From contig CAWBYA010000007.1 in assembly GCA_963792895.1 (NCBI GenBank), positions 744,001 to 808,000 of the forward strand: a DNA stretch of 64,000 bases, given 5' to 3'. The notes beneath the pieces are model-generated. The model was not told where the DNA came from. It worked only from the letters and a program-made list of their open reading frames with translations, and searched no databases. Shown piece by piece: positions 7,823 to 21,015 of this stretch. A program made the position numbers and the translations under genes. This DNA comes from UBA6912 sp963792895 (GTDB taxonomy: Bacteria; Actinomycetota; Acidimicrobiia; Spongiisociales; UBA5794). Position 1 is the first letter of the stretch, and every line of letters begins with the position of its first letter.

Positions 7823-9142
7823 TCACGACGTGGGGCTCCCTCGGGGGCCCCACGTCTGCGTGTGGCTGAGGATGCCGGCGGCACCTGCGCCTGCGGCGGG
7901 AAGCGCGATTGCCCACCAGCGCACTCCACCGTCTGCGGCGACAACGCCGTCGAGTGCGACCGCTGCCAGCCCCAGGGTCGCCAGAACGGCCCCACAGACA
8001 ACAAGCACAGCGTGCGACCTGGGTACGCTGCTCGCCGACCACCGTTCGATCGGCGCGGCGAGGGCGACGATCGGCAGCGTTGCGGCAACATTGGCGAGCA
8101 ACCAGACGGGGCGTGTCGACCACCACGACGCCGTGCCGGGAATCATGTGAAGCCCGATACCTCCGAGGAGCACGGCACCGCCCGCCAGCAACACCATGGC
8201 AGTGAGATGCCAGAGATAGATCGTCATGATCGATCCATTGACGAGAACAGTCGCCGTCCACGGGCCCGGCCGCTCGAGCCAGCGTTCGATGCTTGGCAAG
8301 ACGAGACGGGAAAGGCCAATGTGCATCAGCCCAAGGGCGATGAGCGCAGCCGTCGGGGGGAACGTGTTCGTCACTGCATCGCCCGGAACGCCGACCATCG
8401 AGAGCGGGTAGCCCAGGCTCCCCACCATCACCGCGAGTGAGGCGAGACCGGCGCCGACCAGAAAACCGGCGCTCGGAAGCCGCTCATCGCGCCAGGCAAA
8501 GCCGAGCAGGTGGGTCGCCAGCCACACCCACACGAAATTCCCCCACCCGACCCAGGACCAGCCCACGCTCAGAGCCAGCGCATCGGTCACGGCCGCAAGG
8601 CTTGCGATGGCGGCGAAGAGCAGCCAGCCGTGGCGTTCCCACAAGGCGAGGGCGGGGGGAGCGAGCATCGTCACGCCGATGTAGACGGCGAGGAACCACA
8701 CTGGTACGAGCGCCACCTGTGATCCCGTGCGAACGATCGCCGGCGCCACCCCAGCGGAGGTGGCGGTGACGGCGATGAGGCCCCACGCAGCGAGCAGTGG
8801 CAACACCGGCACCAACAGACGTCGCAATCTGCCCGCGACCCACGATCCGTACGGAGATCCTTTCCGCTGTGCGGATCTCCACGACGCTGCATTGGCGAAA
8901 CCGCCAACGGCGAAGAACAGCGGCATGACCTGGAAGGCCCACGTCAGCCAGCGGGTCCACGGTTCGATCTGGAGCATCTGCCCGCCGACGAGCCCGCCGT
9001 CTCGTGCGATCCAGGGTGCGGCGACGAGCCAATGCCCGAAGACGACGAGCACGATGGACACGGCGCGCAGGAAGTCGATTGCACGGTTGCGGTCGGTCGG
9101 TGTTGCGGTTGCGAGGTCTGTGGCGCGAGCGATGCTGTTCAT
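7823..9142 (-). CDS. Acyltransferase 3 (OafA/YrhL-like) membrane protein
   Basis: The protein has about ten hydrophobic helices and starts its domain with RNRAIDFLRAVSIVLVVFGHW, the region that carries the arginine and histidine typical of acyltransferase-3 proteins. MPLFFAVGGFANA and IYLWHLTAM are further family-like segments. These enzymes O-acylate sugars, lipids or antibiotics at the membrane; the substrate here is unknown. The ATG at 9142 is preferred over an upstream start at 9178. It converges on rplL and shares the bidirectional terminator at 7828-7855, which lies inside its last codons. Its 5' end faces rpoB. Confidence 0.8.
   Translation of the reverse strand: MNSIARATDLATATPTDRNRAIDFLRAVSIVLVVFGHWLVAAPWIARDGGLVGGQMLQIEPWTRWLTWAFQVMPLFFAVGGFANAASWRSAQRKGSPYGSWVAGRLRRLLVPVLPLLAAWGLIAVTATSAGVAPAIVRTGSQVALVPVWFLAVYIGVTMLAPPALALWERHGWLLFAAIASLAAVTDALALSVGWSWVGWGNFVWVWLATHLLGFAWRDERLPSAGFLVGAGLASLAVMVGSLGYPLSMVGVPGDAVTNTFPPTAALIALGLMHIGLSRLVLPSIERWLERPGPWTATVLVNGSIMTIYLWHLTAMVLLAGGAVLLGGIGLHMIPGTASWWSTRPVWLLANVAATLPIVALAAPIERWSASSVPRSHAVLVVCGAVLATLGLAAVALDGVVAADGGVRWWAIALPAAGAGAAGILSHTQTWGPRGSPTS
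7828..7855. terminator. Bidirectional terminator between rplL and the acyltransferase
   Basis: ACGTGGGGC (7828-7836) pairs with GCCCCACGT (7847-7855). The hairpin follows rplL on the plus strand and overlaps the end of the convergent minus-strand gene. Confidence 0.7.
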
Positions 9143-9385
9143 ACGACGAGTGTGCTGCCGACCATCGCACCTCACCACTGGGGAAGAGCCCTATCGCGCA
9201 CTGGGGGGGCTACGGGTTCGAGGGTCATGCCCCGGGGCCCTGCGCCGTGCGGCGCGCCACCTGATGCGACGGGCTGTGGCGGCAACCGCGCCGGTCCGCC
9301 TCGGGGCGCCTTTGGTCACGGGCGGCGGGCACTCGTGGTGCCGAGAACGTGAGCGAGGTAGCGGAGCCGATGAGCCCAAAGACCC

Positions 9386-9415
9386 TTGACAGTTCGCGAA
9401 AGCTCGTTGTATGGT
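9386..9415 (+). promoter_or_regulatory. rpoBC promoter
   Basis: TTGACA (9386-9391), an 18-nt spacer and TATGGT (9410-9415) make a good housekeeping promoter. Transcription would start near 9422, leaving a leader of about 164 nt before rpoB. Confidence 0.75.
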
Positions 9416-9460
9416 CCCATCACCAATTGAAGGACTTTCTGCGACACTCGCTCGGCCGAG

Positions 9461-9490
9461 CCGGGATAGCTGCGTGCTATCCTGGTTTTT
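9461..9490 (+). terminator. Intrinsic terminator (attenuator) in the rpoB leader
   Basis: CCGGGATAGC (9461-9470) and GCTATCCTGG (9476-9485) form a 10-bp stem with a TGCGT loop, followed at once by five T residues. It lies between the rpoBC promoter and rpoB, so it cannot terminate an upstream gene and probably attenuates rpoBC. The self-complementary GCTCGGCCGAGC (9450-9461) shares its last base with the stem and could compete with it. Confidence 0.75.
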
Positions 9491-9585
9491 CTGTTGTCTG
9501 AATACCCTTCGGTCTCTGCCCCTACGCCCGTTCTGTCACCCGTCGATCTGCCGACCCCCGCCCACACAACGAGGAGGAACATCTC

Positions 9586-12500
9586 TTGGCTCGTGCGCGC
9601 ACCCCACGACTCTCGTTCGCCAAGATCCCTGAGGTTCAGCCTCTGCCGGGTCTGCTCTCCGTCCAGCACGACTCGTTCGGGTGGTTTCTCGAACATGGTT
9701 TGAAGCAGATCTTCAGTGAGGTCTCGCCGATCGAGGACTTCACCGGCAGCCTCGCGCTCGAGCTGACGGACCACCGATTCGGTGATCCGCCCCTCACCAT
9801 CGATGAAGCCAAAGAGCAGGACTCCAACTACTCGAAGCCGCTCTTCGTGACCGCTCGCTTCCTCAATCGCGACACAGGAGAGATCAAGGAACAGCAGGTG
9901 TTCCTCGGCGACTTCCCGATGATGACGGCCAACGGCACATTCATCATCAACGGCACGGAGCGTGTCGTGGTGTCACAGTTGGTTCGCTCGCCGGGCGTGT
10001 ACTTCGACAAGTCGATCGACAAGACATCCGACCGGGATGTCTACGCCGCAAAAGTGATCCCTGGCAGGGGTGCGTGGCTGGAGTTCGACGTCGACAAGAA
10101 GGACACCGTTGGTGTCCGGGTCGACCGCAAGCGTCGCCAGTACGTGACGACCTTCCTACGTGCACTCGGCTTTGGTGAAACCGACGAAGAGCTCTTGGCG
10201 CTGTTCAACGGGTCCGAAGTGATCGCCAACACGCTCGAGAAGGATCCGACGACGTCCCGAGACGATGCGCTGCTCGATCTCTATCGCAAGCTCCGTCCGG
10301 GCGAGCTCACCACGGTGGAGTCCGCACGGGGTCTCATCAACACGCTCTTCTACAACCCGAAGCGTTACGACCTCACGTCTGTCGGCCGTTACAAGCTCGA
10401 CCAGAAGCTCGGCAACGACTCGTCCGTCGGTCTCGACGAGTACCGGGTCGACGAGCACGGTCTGCTCACGCACGACGACATGCTGGCGACGATCAACTAC
10501 CTGATCGAGCTGCACCGCGAGACGGACGGCTACCGCACCGACGACATCGACAACTTCGCCAACCGGCGGGTACGCACGGTCGGCGAGCTCATCCAGAACC
10601 AGATCAGGGTTGGGCTCAGCCGGCTCGAGCGCGTCGTGCGCGAGCGGATGACGACCCAGGACCCCGAGGCGATCACGCCGCAGAGCCTCATCAACATCCG
10701 CCCTGTCGTCGCCTCCATCAAGGAGTTCTTCGGCACGAGCCAGCTGAGCCAGTTCATGGACCAGCCGAACCCGCTGGCCTCCCTCACGCATCGTCGCCGT
10801 CTTTCAGCGCTCGGCCCCGGCGGGCTCTCTCGCGAGCGTGCCGGATTCGAAGTGCGTGACGTCCACCCCTCCCACTACGGGCGGATGTGCCCGATCGAGA
10901 CGCCCGAAGGCCCGAACATCGGTCTCATCGGCTCACTGGCGAGCTACGCCAAGGTCAACCGCTACGGGTTCATCGAGACGCCATATCGCAGGGTCGAGAA
11001 GGGCAAGGTGACCAGCAAGGTCGACTACCTGACGGCCTCGCAGGAGGAGTCGCACGTCATTGCCCAGGCCAATGCCCTCCTCAACGATGACGGCTCGTTC
11101 GTCAACGATCGTGTCCTCGTCCGCATGACGGGCGGCGAGGTCGACTCGGTGCTGCCCGACCAAGTCGATTACATGGACGTGTCGCCGAAGCAGGTGGTGT
11201 CGGTGTCGACGTCGCTGATTCCGTTCCTCGAGCACGACGACGCCAACCGTGCGCTCATGGGTTCGAACATGCAGCGCCAGGCCGTACCGCTGCTGCGGGC
11301 CGATGCCCCGCTCGTTGGCACCGGCGTCGAGGACCGCGCTGCGCAGGACTCGGGCGACGTGATCCTCGCCCCCGTCAACGGCGAGGTTGTCGAGGTGACC
11401 GGTGACCACATCGTCATCAAGGGCGCAGACGACAACAAGTCGCACCGTATGGCACTGCGGAAGTTCGAGCGCTCCAACCAGGGCACGTGCATCAACCAGA
11501 AGCCTCTGGTGACTGAAGGCGAGAAGGTGAAGGCCGGCGACGTCATCGCCGATGGGCCTTCGACCGATGAGGGTGAGCTCGCTCTCGGGCGCAACCTGCT
11601 CGTTGCCTTCATGCCGTGGGAGGGCCACAACTTCGAGGACGCCATCATTCTGTCCGAGCGTGTCGTCAAAGAGGACCTGCTCACCTCGATCCACATCGAA
11701 GAGCACGAGATCGAGGCCCGCGACACGAAGCTCGGTGCCGAAGAGATCACGCGCGACATCCCGAACGTCGCCGAAGAGGTGCTCCACGATCTCGACGATC
11801 GCGGGATCATCCGCATCGGCGCCGAGGTCGGTGCCGGGGACTACCTGGTCGGCAAGGTCACGCCGAAAGGCGAGACCGAGCTGACCCCCGAGGAACGGCT
11901 GCTGCGGGCGATCTTCGGTGAGAAGGCTCGCGAAGTGCGTGACGTCTCGCTCAAGGTGCCCCACGGCGAGTCGGGCAAAGCCATCGCAGTCAAGGAGTTC
12001 CGCCGTGAAGACGGCTTCGACCTGCCACCAGGCATGAACGAGCTCGTGCGTGTCTACGTGGCCAAACAGCGCAAGATCAGTGAGGGCGACAAGTTGGCCG
12101 GGCGTCACGGCAACAAGGGTGTCATCGCCAAGATCCTGCCCGTCGAGGACATGCCCTTCCTCGAAGACGGAACGCCGGTCGACATCGTCTTGTCGCCGCT
12201 CGGCGTGCCATCGCGCATGAACCTCGGCCAGATCCTCGAGACACACCTCGGGTGGGCCGCTGCGCAGGGCTGGGAGGCCTTCGACGATCTCCCATCCCCG
12301 GCATCAGGTGGAGCCGAGCCTTGGCAGACGGTGGCGACGCCGGTGTTCGACGGCGCCAAAGAGACGGAGATCCTGAAGCTGCTCAAGGTTGCCAAGCCCA
12401 ATCGCGACGGGATGAAGCTCATCGACGACGCCGGCAAGGCGATCCTGTACGACGGGCGCAACGGTGAGCCGTTCGACTCGCCGGTCACAGTTGGCTACAT

Positions 12501-12942
12501 CTACATCCTCAAGCTCGTCCACCTGGTGGACGACAAGATCCACGCCCGGTCGACGGGGCCGTACTCGATGATCACCCAGCAGCCGCTCGGTGGAAAGGCT
12601 CAGTTCGGCGGGCAGCGGTTCGGCGAGATGGAGGTCTGGGCGCTCGAGGCGTACGGCGCCGCCTATGCCCTTCAGGAGCTGCTCACCATCAAGTCAGACG
12701 ACGTGCGTGGCCGCGTGAAGGTCTACGAGGCCATCGTCAAGGGCGAGAACATCCCGGAGCCGGGTATCCCTGAGTCCTTCAAGGTGCTCGTCAAGGAGAT
12801 GCAGAGCCTCTGCCTGAACGTCGAGATGTTGTCGGCGGGTGAGGAAGTCGAGCTGAAGGAGTTGGAGGACGACGTGTATCGCACGGCGGCCTCGCTCGGT
12901 ATCGACATCTCCAGGCCCGAGCGGGCCGAGGTCATGCCGTAG
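9586..12942 (+). CDS. rpoB: RNA polymerase subunit beta
   Basis: The 1118-residue subunit is complete for actinobacteria. The TTG start at 9586 follows GAGGAGGAAC. The rifampicin-binding region reads SQLSQFMDQPNPLASLTH then RRRLSALGPGGL; relative to E. coli, 518 is Pro, 522 is Ala and 527 is Arg, while D516, H526 and S531 are conserved. Other signatures are MCPIETPEGPNIGLI, GRHGNKGVI and the C-terminal GGKAQFGGQRFGEMEVWALEAYGA split across the clamp. rpoC follows 60 nt later. Expression is probably controlled by the promoter at 9386 and the attenuator at 9461. Confidence 0.99.
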   Translation: MARARTPRLSFAKIPEVQPLPGLLSVQHDSFGWFLEHGLKQIFSEVSPIEDFTGSLALELTDHRFGDPPLTIDEAKEQDSNYSKPLFVTARFLNRDTGEIKEQQVFLGDFPMMTANGTFIINGTERVVVSQLVRSPGVYFDKSIDKTSDRDVYAAKVIPGRGAWLEFDVDKKDTVGVRVDRKRRQYVTTFLRALGFGETDEELLALFNGSEVIANTLEKDPTTSRDDALLDLYRKLRPGELTTVESARGLINTLFYNPKRYDLTSVGRYKLDQKLGNDSSVGLDEYRVDEHGLLTHDDMLATINYLIELHRETDGYRTDDIDNFANRRVRTVGELIQNQIRVGLSRLERVVRERMTTQDPEAITPQSLINIRPVVASIKEFFGTSQLSQFMDQPNPLASLTHRRRLSALGPGGLSRERAGFEVRDVHPSHYGRMCPIETPEGPNIGLIGSLASYAKVNRYGFIETPYRRVEKGKVTSKVDYLTASQEESHVIAQANALLNDDGSFVNDRVLVRMTGGEVDSVLPDQVDYMDVSPKQVVSVSTSLIPFLEHDDANRALMGSNMQRQAVPLLRADAPLVGTGVEDRAAQDSGDVILAPVNGEVVEVTGDHIVIKGADDNKSHRMALRKFERSNQGTCINQKPLVTEGEKVKAGDVIADGPSTDEGELALGRNLLVAFMPWEGHNFEDAIILSERVVKEDLLTSIHIEEHEIEARDTKLGAEEITRDIPNVAEEVLHDLDDRGIIRIGAEVGAGDYLVGKVTPKGETELTPEERLLRAIFGEKAREVRDVSLKVPHGESGKAIAVKEFRREDGFDLPPGMNELVRVYVAKQRKISEGDKLAGRHGNKGVIAKILPVEDMPFLEDGTPVDIVLSPLGVPSRMNLGQILETHLGWAAAQGWEAFDDLPSPASGGAEPWQTVATPVFDGAKETEILKLLKVAKPNRDGMKLIDDAGKAILYDGRNGEPFDSPVTVGYIYILKLVHLVDDKIHARSTGPYSMITQQPLGGKAQFGGQRFGEMEVWALEAYGAAYALQELLTIKSDDVRGRVKVYEAIVKGENIPEPGIPESFKVLVKEMQSLCLNVEMLSAGEEVELKELEDDVYRTAASLGIDISRPERAEVMP

Positions 12943-13002
12943 GGAGATTGCGGAATACGAATTGGTTGAAGCGAGAGACGAAGACACACACCGGGGAGCA
13001 CC

Positions 13003-16917
<3,915 letters not shown>

Positions 16918-16921
16918 GCAG

Positions 16922-16950
16922 AAGGGGCGGCCCACCGTGGGCCGCCCCTT
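16922..16950 (+). terminator. rpoC terminator
   Basis: AAGGGGCGGCCCA (16922-16934) and TGGGCCGCCCCTT (16938-16950) form a 13-bp perfect stem right after the rpoC stop. A second hairpin, GCGGG-TTTT-CCCGC, lies near 17000-17013. The rest of the 16951-17163 gap shows no gene. Confidence 0.85.
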
Positions 16951-17163
16951 CACGCAGTCGGCACTGGCTGCCGTTGCGCCTCCTCTGGCGAGCCCGGGGC
17001 GGGTTTTCCCGCCACCCCGGTGGGTGAGCCATTCGCAATCTCGTACGTGCGTTCTGGTCGGAGCGCTTGCGCCCCTCGGTGCCCGTCGCAGATCGGCGTG
17101 ATGCGATGGGGTGAGTGGGCAGAGCCAACCGTCGCCCCGCAAACCCTGCCCAACCGCTCCGCT

Positions 17164-17646
17164 TCAGGTGTTCGGCACCGACGAGCAGGCGGGGTTCGCC
17201 GGCGGCCACACCGAGCCGAGCTCGACCGCTGCAGCACATTCCGCCGAGACGGGGATGGCGACGCCGATCAGCGATCTCCCGTTCGGAGCCGTGCCGAGCC
17301 CGTCGATCGTTCCGGACACGTTGAAAGGTGTCCCGCACTCGACGAGCGCCGGAGGCCAGGCGTCCACCCCCGAAAGCAGCGGCGCACATTCCGGAGGCGC
17401 GAGGAAACGAACAGACACGGCGTGGTCCGGCGCACTCAGCTGAAGGCCGAAGAGGCTGAAACCGCCGGATACAGACGTGCCGACGACGATGGGCCCGAGG
17501 TCGCCCTGCGTCGTGGGGTCGTAGGGGAACGTCGGGGTCTCGACCGTCTCGACTCGCTCGGTGCGAAGCCCGAAGAAGACGAGCGCAACGCCAACCAGAA
17601 CGAGTGCAACGATCGGGCCGGTACCGCCAGTGGATCGTCCGCTCAT
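17164..17646 (-). CDS. Hypothetical membrane-anchored extracytoplasmic protein
   Basis: I do not recognise this 160-residue protein. The ATG at 17646 has GGGAG just upstream. After a short Gly/Ser/Thr-rich N terminus there is one hydrophobic helix (about 13-29, IVALVLVGVALVFFGL) followed by Arg, predicting an outside-facing C-terminal domain. That domain contains four cysteines (in PPECAP, VECGT, SAECAA and NPACSS), which may form two disulfides. It converges on rpoC, and the next upstream minus-strand gene starts far away, so operon structure is unclear. Confidence 0.6.
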   Translation of the reverse strand: MSGRSTGGTGPIVALVLVGVALVFFGLRTERVETVETPTFPYDPTTQGDLGPIVVGTSVSGGFSLFGLQLSAPDHAVSVRFLAPPECAPLLSGVDAWPPALVECGTPFNVSGTIDGLGTAPNGRSLIGVAIPVSAECAAAVELGSVWPPANPACSSVPNT

Positions 17647-17804
17647 GTCAGCTCCCGATGTGCTCACGTGGCGATCAGGCGGTGATCGACTGTCGCTCGC
17701 TCAATCTAGGAGCGCGCTGTGGCAATGCGTTGCCGATCGACCGTATACCCCGCAGGTTGAGCATCGCCGAGACAGCGCACAACCCACCACGGTCGCCGGT
17801 TTGG

Positions 17805-19163
17805 CTACGACACCCCTGCCCATTGCATGGCACGTGCGATGAGGGACGCAGACTGGTCTCGGCGGCTGGGGATGTCGGGGCAGAACCGGGCAGTGCCACA
17901 CCCCACCGTCACCTTGGCGGCTGCGATGGCGTTGATGTCGTCCTCGAAGATGGAGCCTGCATCGTCGGTGAAGAAGTCGGTGGCCGAGGTCGGCAGGTCG
18001 AAGGTGCGGCGCAAGAACGCAGCCATCTGGGCACGCGTCACCGAGACGTCTGGGCAGGCGAGCCGCTCGCCGCACCCGCGAATGATCCCGACGGCAGCCA
18101 TCTGGTTGAGGACGCCTTCTGCCCAATGGCCGTCGTCGTCGTCGAAGTAGTCCACAGACGTTGCCGGCGGCTTCACCCAACGGGAGAGGAAGGCCACCAT
18201 CTCGGCCCGCGACAAGTCGCGATACGGACAGAAGAGGTTTTGGGCGCATCCCGCGGCGATCTTCTCATCGAACAGGAACTCGATGTTTTCTTCGTGGGCG
18301 CTGTCGTCATCGTCGGTGAATCGTGTCAGGCACGGCACCCTGCCGCTGTCGCTGATGACCAGCTCGTCGAATCTGAGCTCCAGATCAACCGGGTTGACGA
18401 CCGACGACCCACCGAAGTAGACGTTCAGCCAGAACGTGTTGACCTCGACCCACTCCTCGCCGATGCGGCGGAAGGCGAGATCGGATCGTGTGAAGACCTC
18501 GGTGCCGTCGACCCAGGCCTCGAGCACGCCGTCGTTCTCGCCTGGGGTGTTCATCGCGACGTGGCCCTCGATGCAGTACCACCGCCCCTGCTCGACGATT
18601 CCCGCATCGCTCCACGGCATGAACTCACCGCAGGTGCCCGGCTGATCGAGGTGATAGGTGTAGTAGCCGAGGCGCACGTCGCTCCCGTCGGCGCCCTCGG
18701 TACCCGTCTCATAGAAGAGCACCCTGGCCGACCAGCCGGGATCTCCCTCGGTCGATGGCACGCAGCCGCGCGCCGTCGTGAGCCCGATGTCGGCGAAGCC
18801 GGGCAGCTTCCCGCTGTCGATCGCATTCCACGCGTCGAAGTAGATGTGGTAGCGAAACCAAGCGTCCTCGACGTCGTCGGGCAGCAGATACAGCGGGCCG
18901 GCCCCCCGCCTGCCGCCGGGCGGTATCCCGACGTGGAGGCCGTCGGCGTGATACGCCTCGACGATGCTCGTTCGGGCCGCATCGGTCGTGCGGTAGTCCA
19001 GCCAGACGGCGGGTCCGGGATCGCCGTCCTCGTCGACGGGTGGCTGCCACCAGTCTTCCTGCTCGAACGACTCGTTCAGCACGTCGTCCGCCACCGCCGG
19101 CGCCGTAGAGACGGCGAGAGCGACGAGCGCGACCACGGTCACGATGATGCGTCGAATCAACAC
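17805..19163 (-). CDS. Secreted PL14-like lyase/lectin-fold protein with three SLH-type repeats
   Basis: The 452-residue protein begins with a signal peptide (RRIIVTVVALVALAV, predicted cut after AVA). Residues about 30-265 resemble the polysaccharide lyase 14 fold: WFRYHIYFDAWNAIDSGKLPGFADI recalls the family pattern in two pieces (YHIYF and GKLPG). The C-terminal 160 residues hold three S-layer-homology-like repeats ending GC..LFCPYRDLSRAEM, GC..LACPDVSVTRAQM and GC..RFCPDIPSRRDQ. It probably acts on a polysaccharide at the cell surface; lyase activity is uncertain because catalytic residues cannot be assigned. GTG at 19163 follows GGGAGAGGGG. IS110 inserted just upstream of it. Confidence 0.65.
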   Translation of the reverse strand: MLIRRIIVTVVALVALAVSTAPAVADDVLNESFEQEDWWQPPVDEDGDPGPAVWLDYRTTDAARTSIVEAYHADGLHVGIPPGGRRGAGPLYLLPDDVEDAWFRYHIYFDAWNAIDSGKLPGFADIGLTTARGCVPSTEGDPGWSARVLFYETGTEGADGSDVRLGYYTYHLDQPGTCGEFMPWSDAGIVEQGRWYCIEGHVAMNTPGENDGVLEAWVDGTEVFTRSDLAFRRIGEEWVEVNTFWLNVYFGGSSVVNPVDLELRFDELVISDSGRVPCLTRFTDDDDSAHEENIEFLFDEKIAAGCAQNLFCPYRDLSRAEMVAFLSRWVKPPATSVDYFDDDDGHWAEGVLNQMAAVGIIRGCGERLACPDVSVTRAQMAAFLRRTFDLPTSATDFFTDDAGSIFEDDINAIAAAKVTVGCGTARFCPDIPSRRDQSASLIARAMQWAGVS

Positions 19164-19265
19164 GAACCCCTCTCCCACGAGGGGCGAGAGTACCGGCTTT
19201 CGGGGTGTGGGCAACTCTCTTCGTGGGGATTCCGGTGGGCGCCGAGCCTCCGGCGCCAGCCCTCA

Positions 19266-19587
19266 TGTAAGGGACATCGGCACCGTGGATCCGCCACGGG
19301 GCTGGGGTTTCAGGGTTGCATGGTCTTCCCGGTTGGTCCGGGGGGTGGCGTTGAGTTCCCCTCTGGGGGAGTCCCGTGAGGGATTGGCCCCGTTCGTCTG
19401 ATTGCCACACCCGGCCGGCCACGGATGCCCCGGATGAGGAGAGTGGCTCGACCCATCGAGGTTGATGCCGGTTGCAGCACATGAGTGGGAGCCGCGGTTG
19501 GCGCGTCTCTCCTTGGGACCGTGGCCTGAAGCGTGCGTCGCTCCTGCGGGCGAGCCGGTGGAAACCGACACGACCGAAGGAGACGAG
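19266..19587 (+). ncRNA. Candidate bridge RNA region of the IS110 element
   Basis: IS110-family elements encode a structured guide (bridge) RNA in the noncoding end before the transposase. This 320-nt stretch has no convincing ORF and contains potential stems, for example CCGTGG (19283-19288) with CCACGG (19294-19299) and CCCCTCTGGGG near 19360. The loops that would pair with donor and target DNA cannot be assigned by eye. Confidence 0.5.
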
Positions 19588-21015
19588 ATGAATCACAGGC
19601 GCCTGGTCGGCATCGATCTGGGCATCGCCAGCGCGCACACGGTGCGGGTGCTCGACGGGGAAGGCTCCACGGTTGCCAAGCGCAAGGCATGGCCGACGGT
19701 GGAAAGCCTCAGCGAGATCGAGGCCGCTGCCCTGGCTGGCTGCCCGGACGGCACACGGCTGGAGGTGGTGGTGGAACCGACCGGGTCGGCGTGGCTGCCG
19801 ATCGCAGTGTTCTTCACCACCCGCGGGCACATCGTGCATCGGGTGAGTTCGGCCAAGGCGGCGGATCTGCGCCGGTTCTTGTCCCGGCACACCAAGACCA
19901 ACGGCATCGACGCCGACACCCTCGCTCGCTTGCCGCTGTTCGACCCCGCCGGGTTGCAGCCGCTGATGCTGCCCGGCGCGGAGCAGGCTGCGCTGGATCG
20001 GCGGGTGCGGGCCACGGACCGGTTGACCCGGGCCGGTGCCGAGCACAAGCGCCGCATCAAGGACCTGACCCGCCAGGTGCTCCCGATGTCGCCGCTGGTC
20101 GGTGAGCTCGGCGTGGCCGACCTCGCCGTCCTGGAGCGCTACGCCGACCCTACCGCCATGCTCAACCTCGGCCTCACGCGCCTCACCACCCTGATCGAGA
20201 AGACATCCAAGGGCCACCAGGGCATCGACCGGGCCCGCCAGTGGATCGACGCCGCTGAGGCGTCGATCGCGCTCTACAACGGCCACCCAGCGATCGCGTT
20301 CTGTGATCTGGCCGCCGAGATCGCCACCGAGGTGCGGCTGCTGCGCGCCGTCCAGACCGAGCTCGCCGCCCACGCCACCGAACGCGAGAACGCCTACCGG
20401 TGCGTCGACCCCGCAGGCTTGGCCCGCAGCCTGCCCGGCGTCGCCGACGTCGGCGGACCCGCCCTCGTCGCCGCCATGGGCGACCCGACCCGCTTCGCCA
20501 AAGGCAAACAGTTCCGGTCCTTCACCGGCCTCGTCCCCAGAGCCTCCGAGACCGGCGACACGGACCGCAAGGGCCAACCCATGTCCAAGGCCGGGTCATC
20601 GCTACTGCGCACCACCTTGGTACGCGCCGCCGACAACGCCCGCAAGACCGACCCCCAACTCGCACGCATCTACTACATCCAGATGGTCGAACGCGGCAAG
20701 GACCACCTCGGCGCCCTCTGCGTCGTAGCCGCCAACCTCGCCGAACGGTTCTGGGCGGTCTACACCCGCGGCACCCCCTACGTCATCTGCGACACCGACG
20801 GCGCACCCATCACACCCGACAAGGCCAAAGCCACCATCGCCCAACGCTGGACCATTCCCCCCGAAGTCCGCGCACGCCGACGCAACAAAAAGACGGGGAA
20901 GGCCCCCCAAACCACCCGAGCCGGGCAGCACACACGGGGCGACCTTCCCCGACACGGCATCGTCGACCACCACCACCCACACCGTCAACAGCAACCTCAA
21001 CCAACAACACCTTGA
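19588..21015 (+). CDS. IS110-family transposase
   Basis: The 475-residue recombinase has the N-terminal RuvC-like DEDD domain (Asp10 in LVGIDLG, Glu63 in VVVEPTG, then HTKTNGIDADTLARLP) and the C-terminal Transposase_20 domain (FTGLVPRASETG and SKAGSSLLRTTLVRAAD). The usual KTD aspartate is Asn105 here, with Asp108 and Asp110 nearby; this may be a subfamily variant. The serine in RASETG is the likely nucleophile. The tail (about 430-475) is basic, His/Gln/Pro-rich and longer than usual. ATG at 19588 follows GAAGGAG. These enzymes move DNA by RNA-guided, target-specific recombination. Confidence 0.95.
   Translation: MNHRRLVGIDLGIASAHTVRVLDGEGSTVAKRKAWPTVESLSEIEAAALAGCPDGTRLEVVVEPTGSAWLPIAVFFTTRGHIVHRVSSAKAADLRRFLSRHTKTNGIDADTLARLPLFDPAGLQPLMLPGAEQAALDRRVRATDRLTRAGAEHKRRIKDLTRQVLPMSPLVGELGVADLAVLERYADPTAMLNLGLTRLTTLIEKTSKGHQGIDRARQWIDAAEASIALYNGHPAIAFCDLAAEIATEVRLLRAVQTELAAHATERENAYRCVDPAGLARSLPGVADVGGPALVAAMGDPTRFAKGKQFRSFTGLVPRASETGDTDRKGQPMSKAGSSLLRTTLVRAADNARKTDPQLARIYYIQMVERGKDHLGALCVVAANLAERFWAVYTRGTPYVICDTDGAPITPDKAKATIAQRWTIPPEVRARRRNKKTGKAPQTTRAGQHTRGDLPRHGIVDHHHPHRQQQPQPTTP

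Noticed and set aside
10933..12246. Long minus-strand ORF inside rpoB
   Set aside because: Antisense to a perfectly conserved gene, with no motif or ribosome-binding site.
17604..19379. Plus-strand ORF of 591 codons opposite the SLH-type gene
   Set aside because: It has no recognisable domain and mirrors a minus-strand gene with signal peptide and clear repeats; it is a shadow of high-GC codon bias.
18709..20577. Minus-strand ORF spanning the IS110 left end and transposase
   Set aside because: It crosses a mobile-element boundary and overlaps two better-supported genes.
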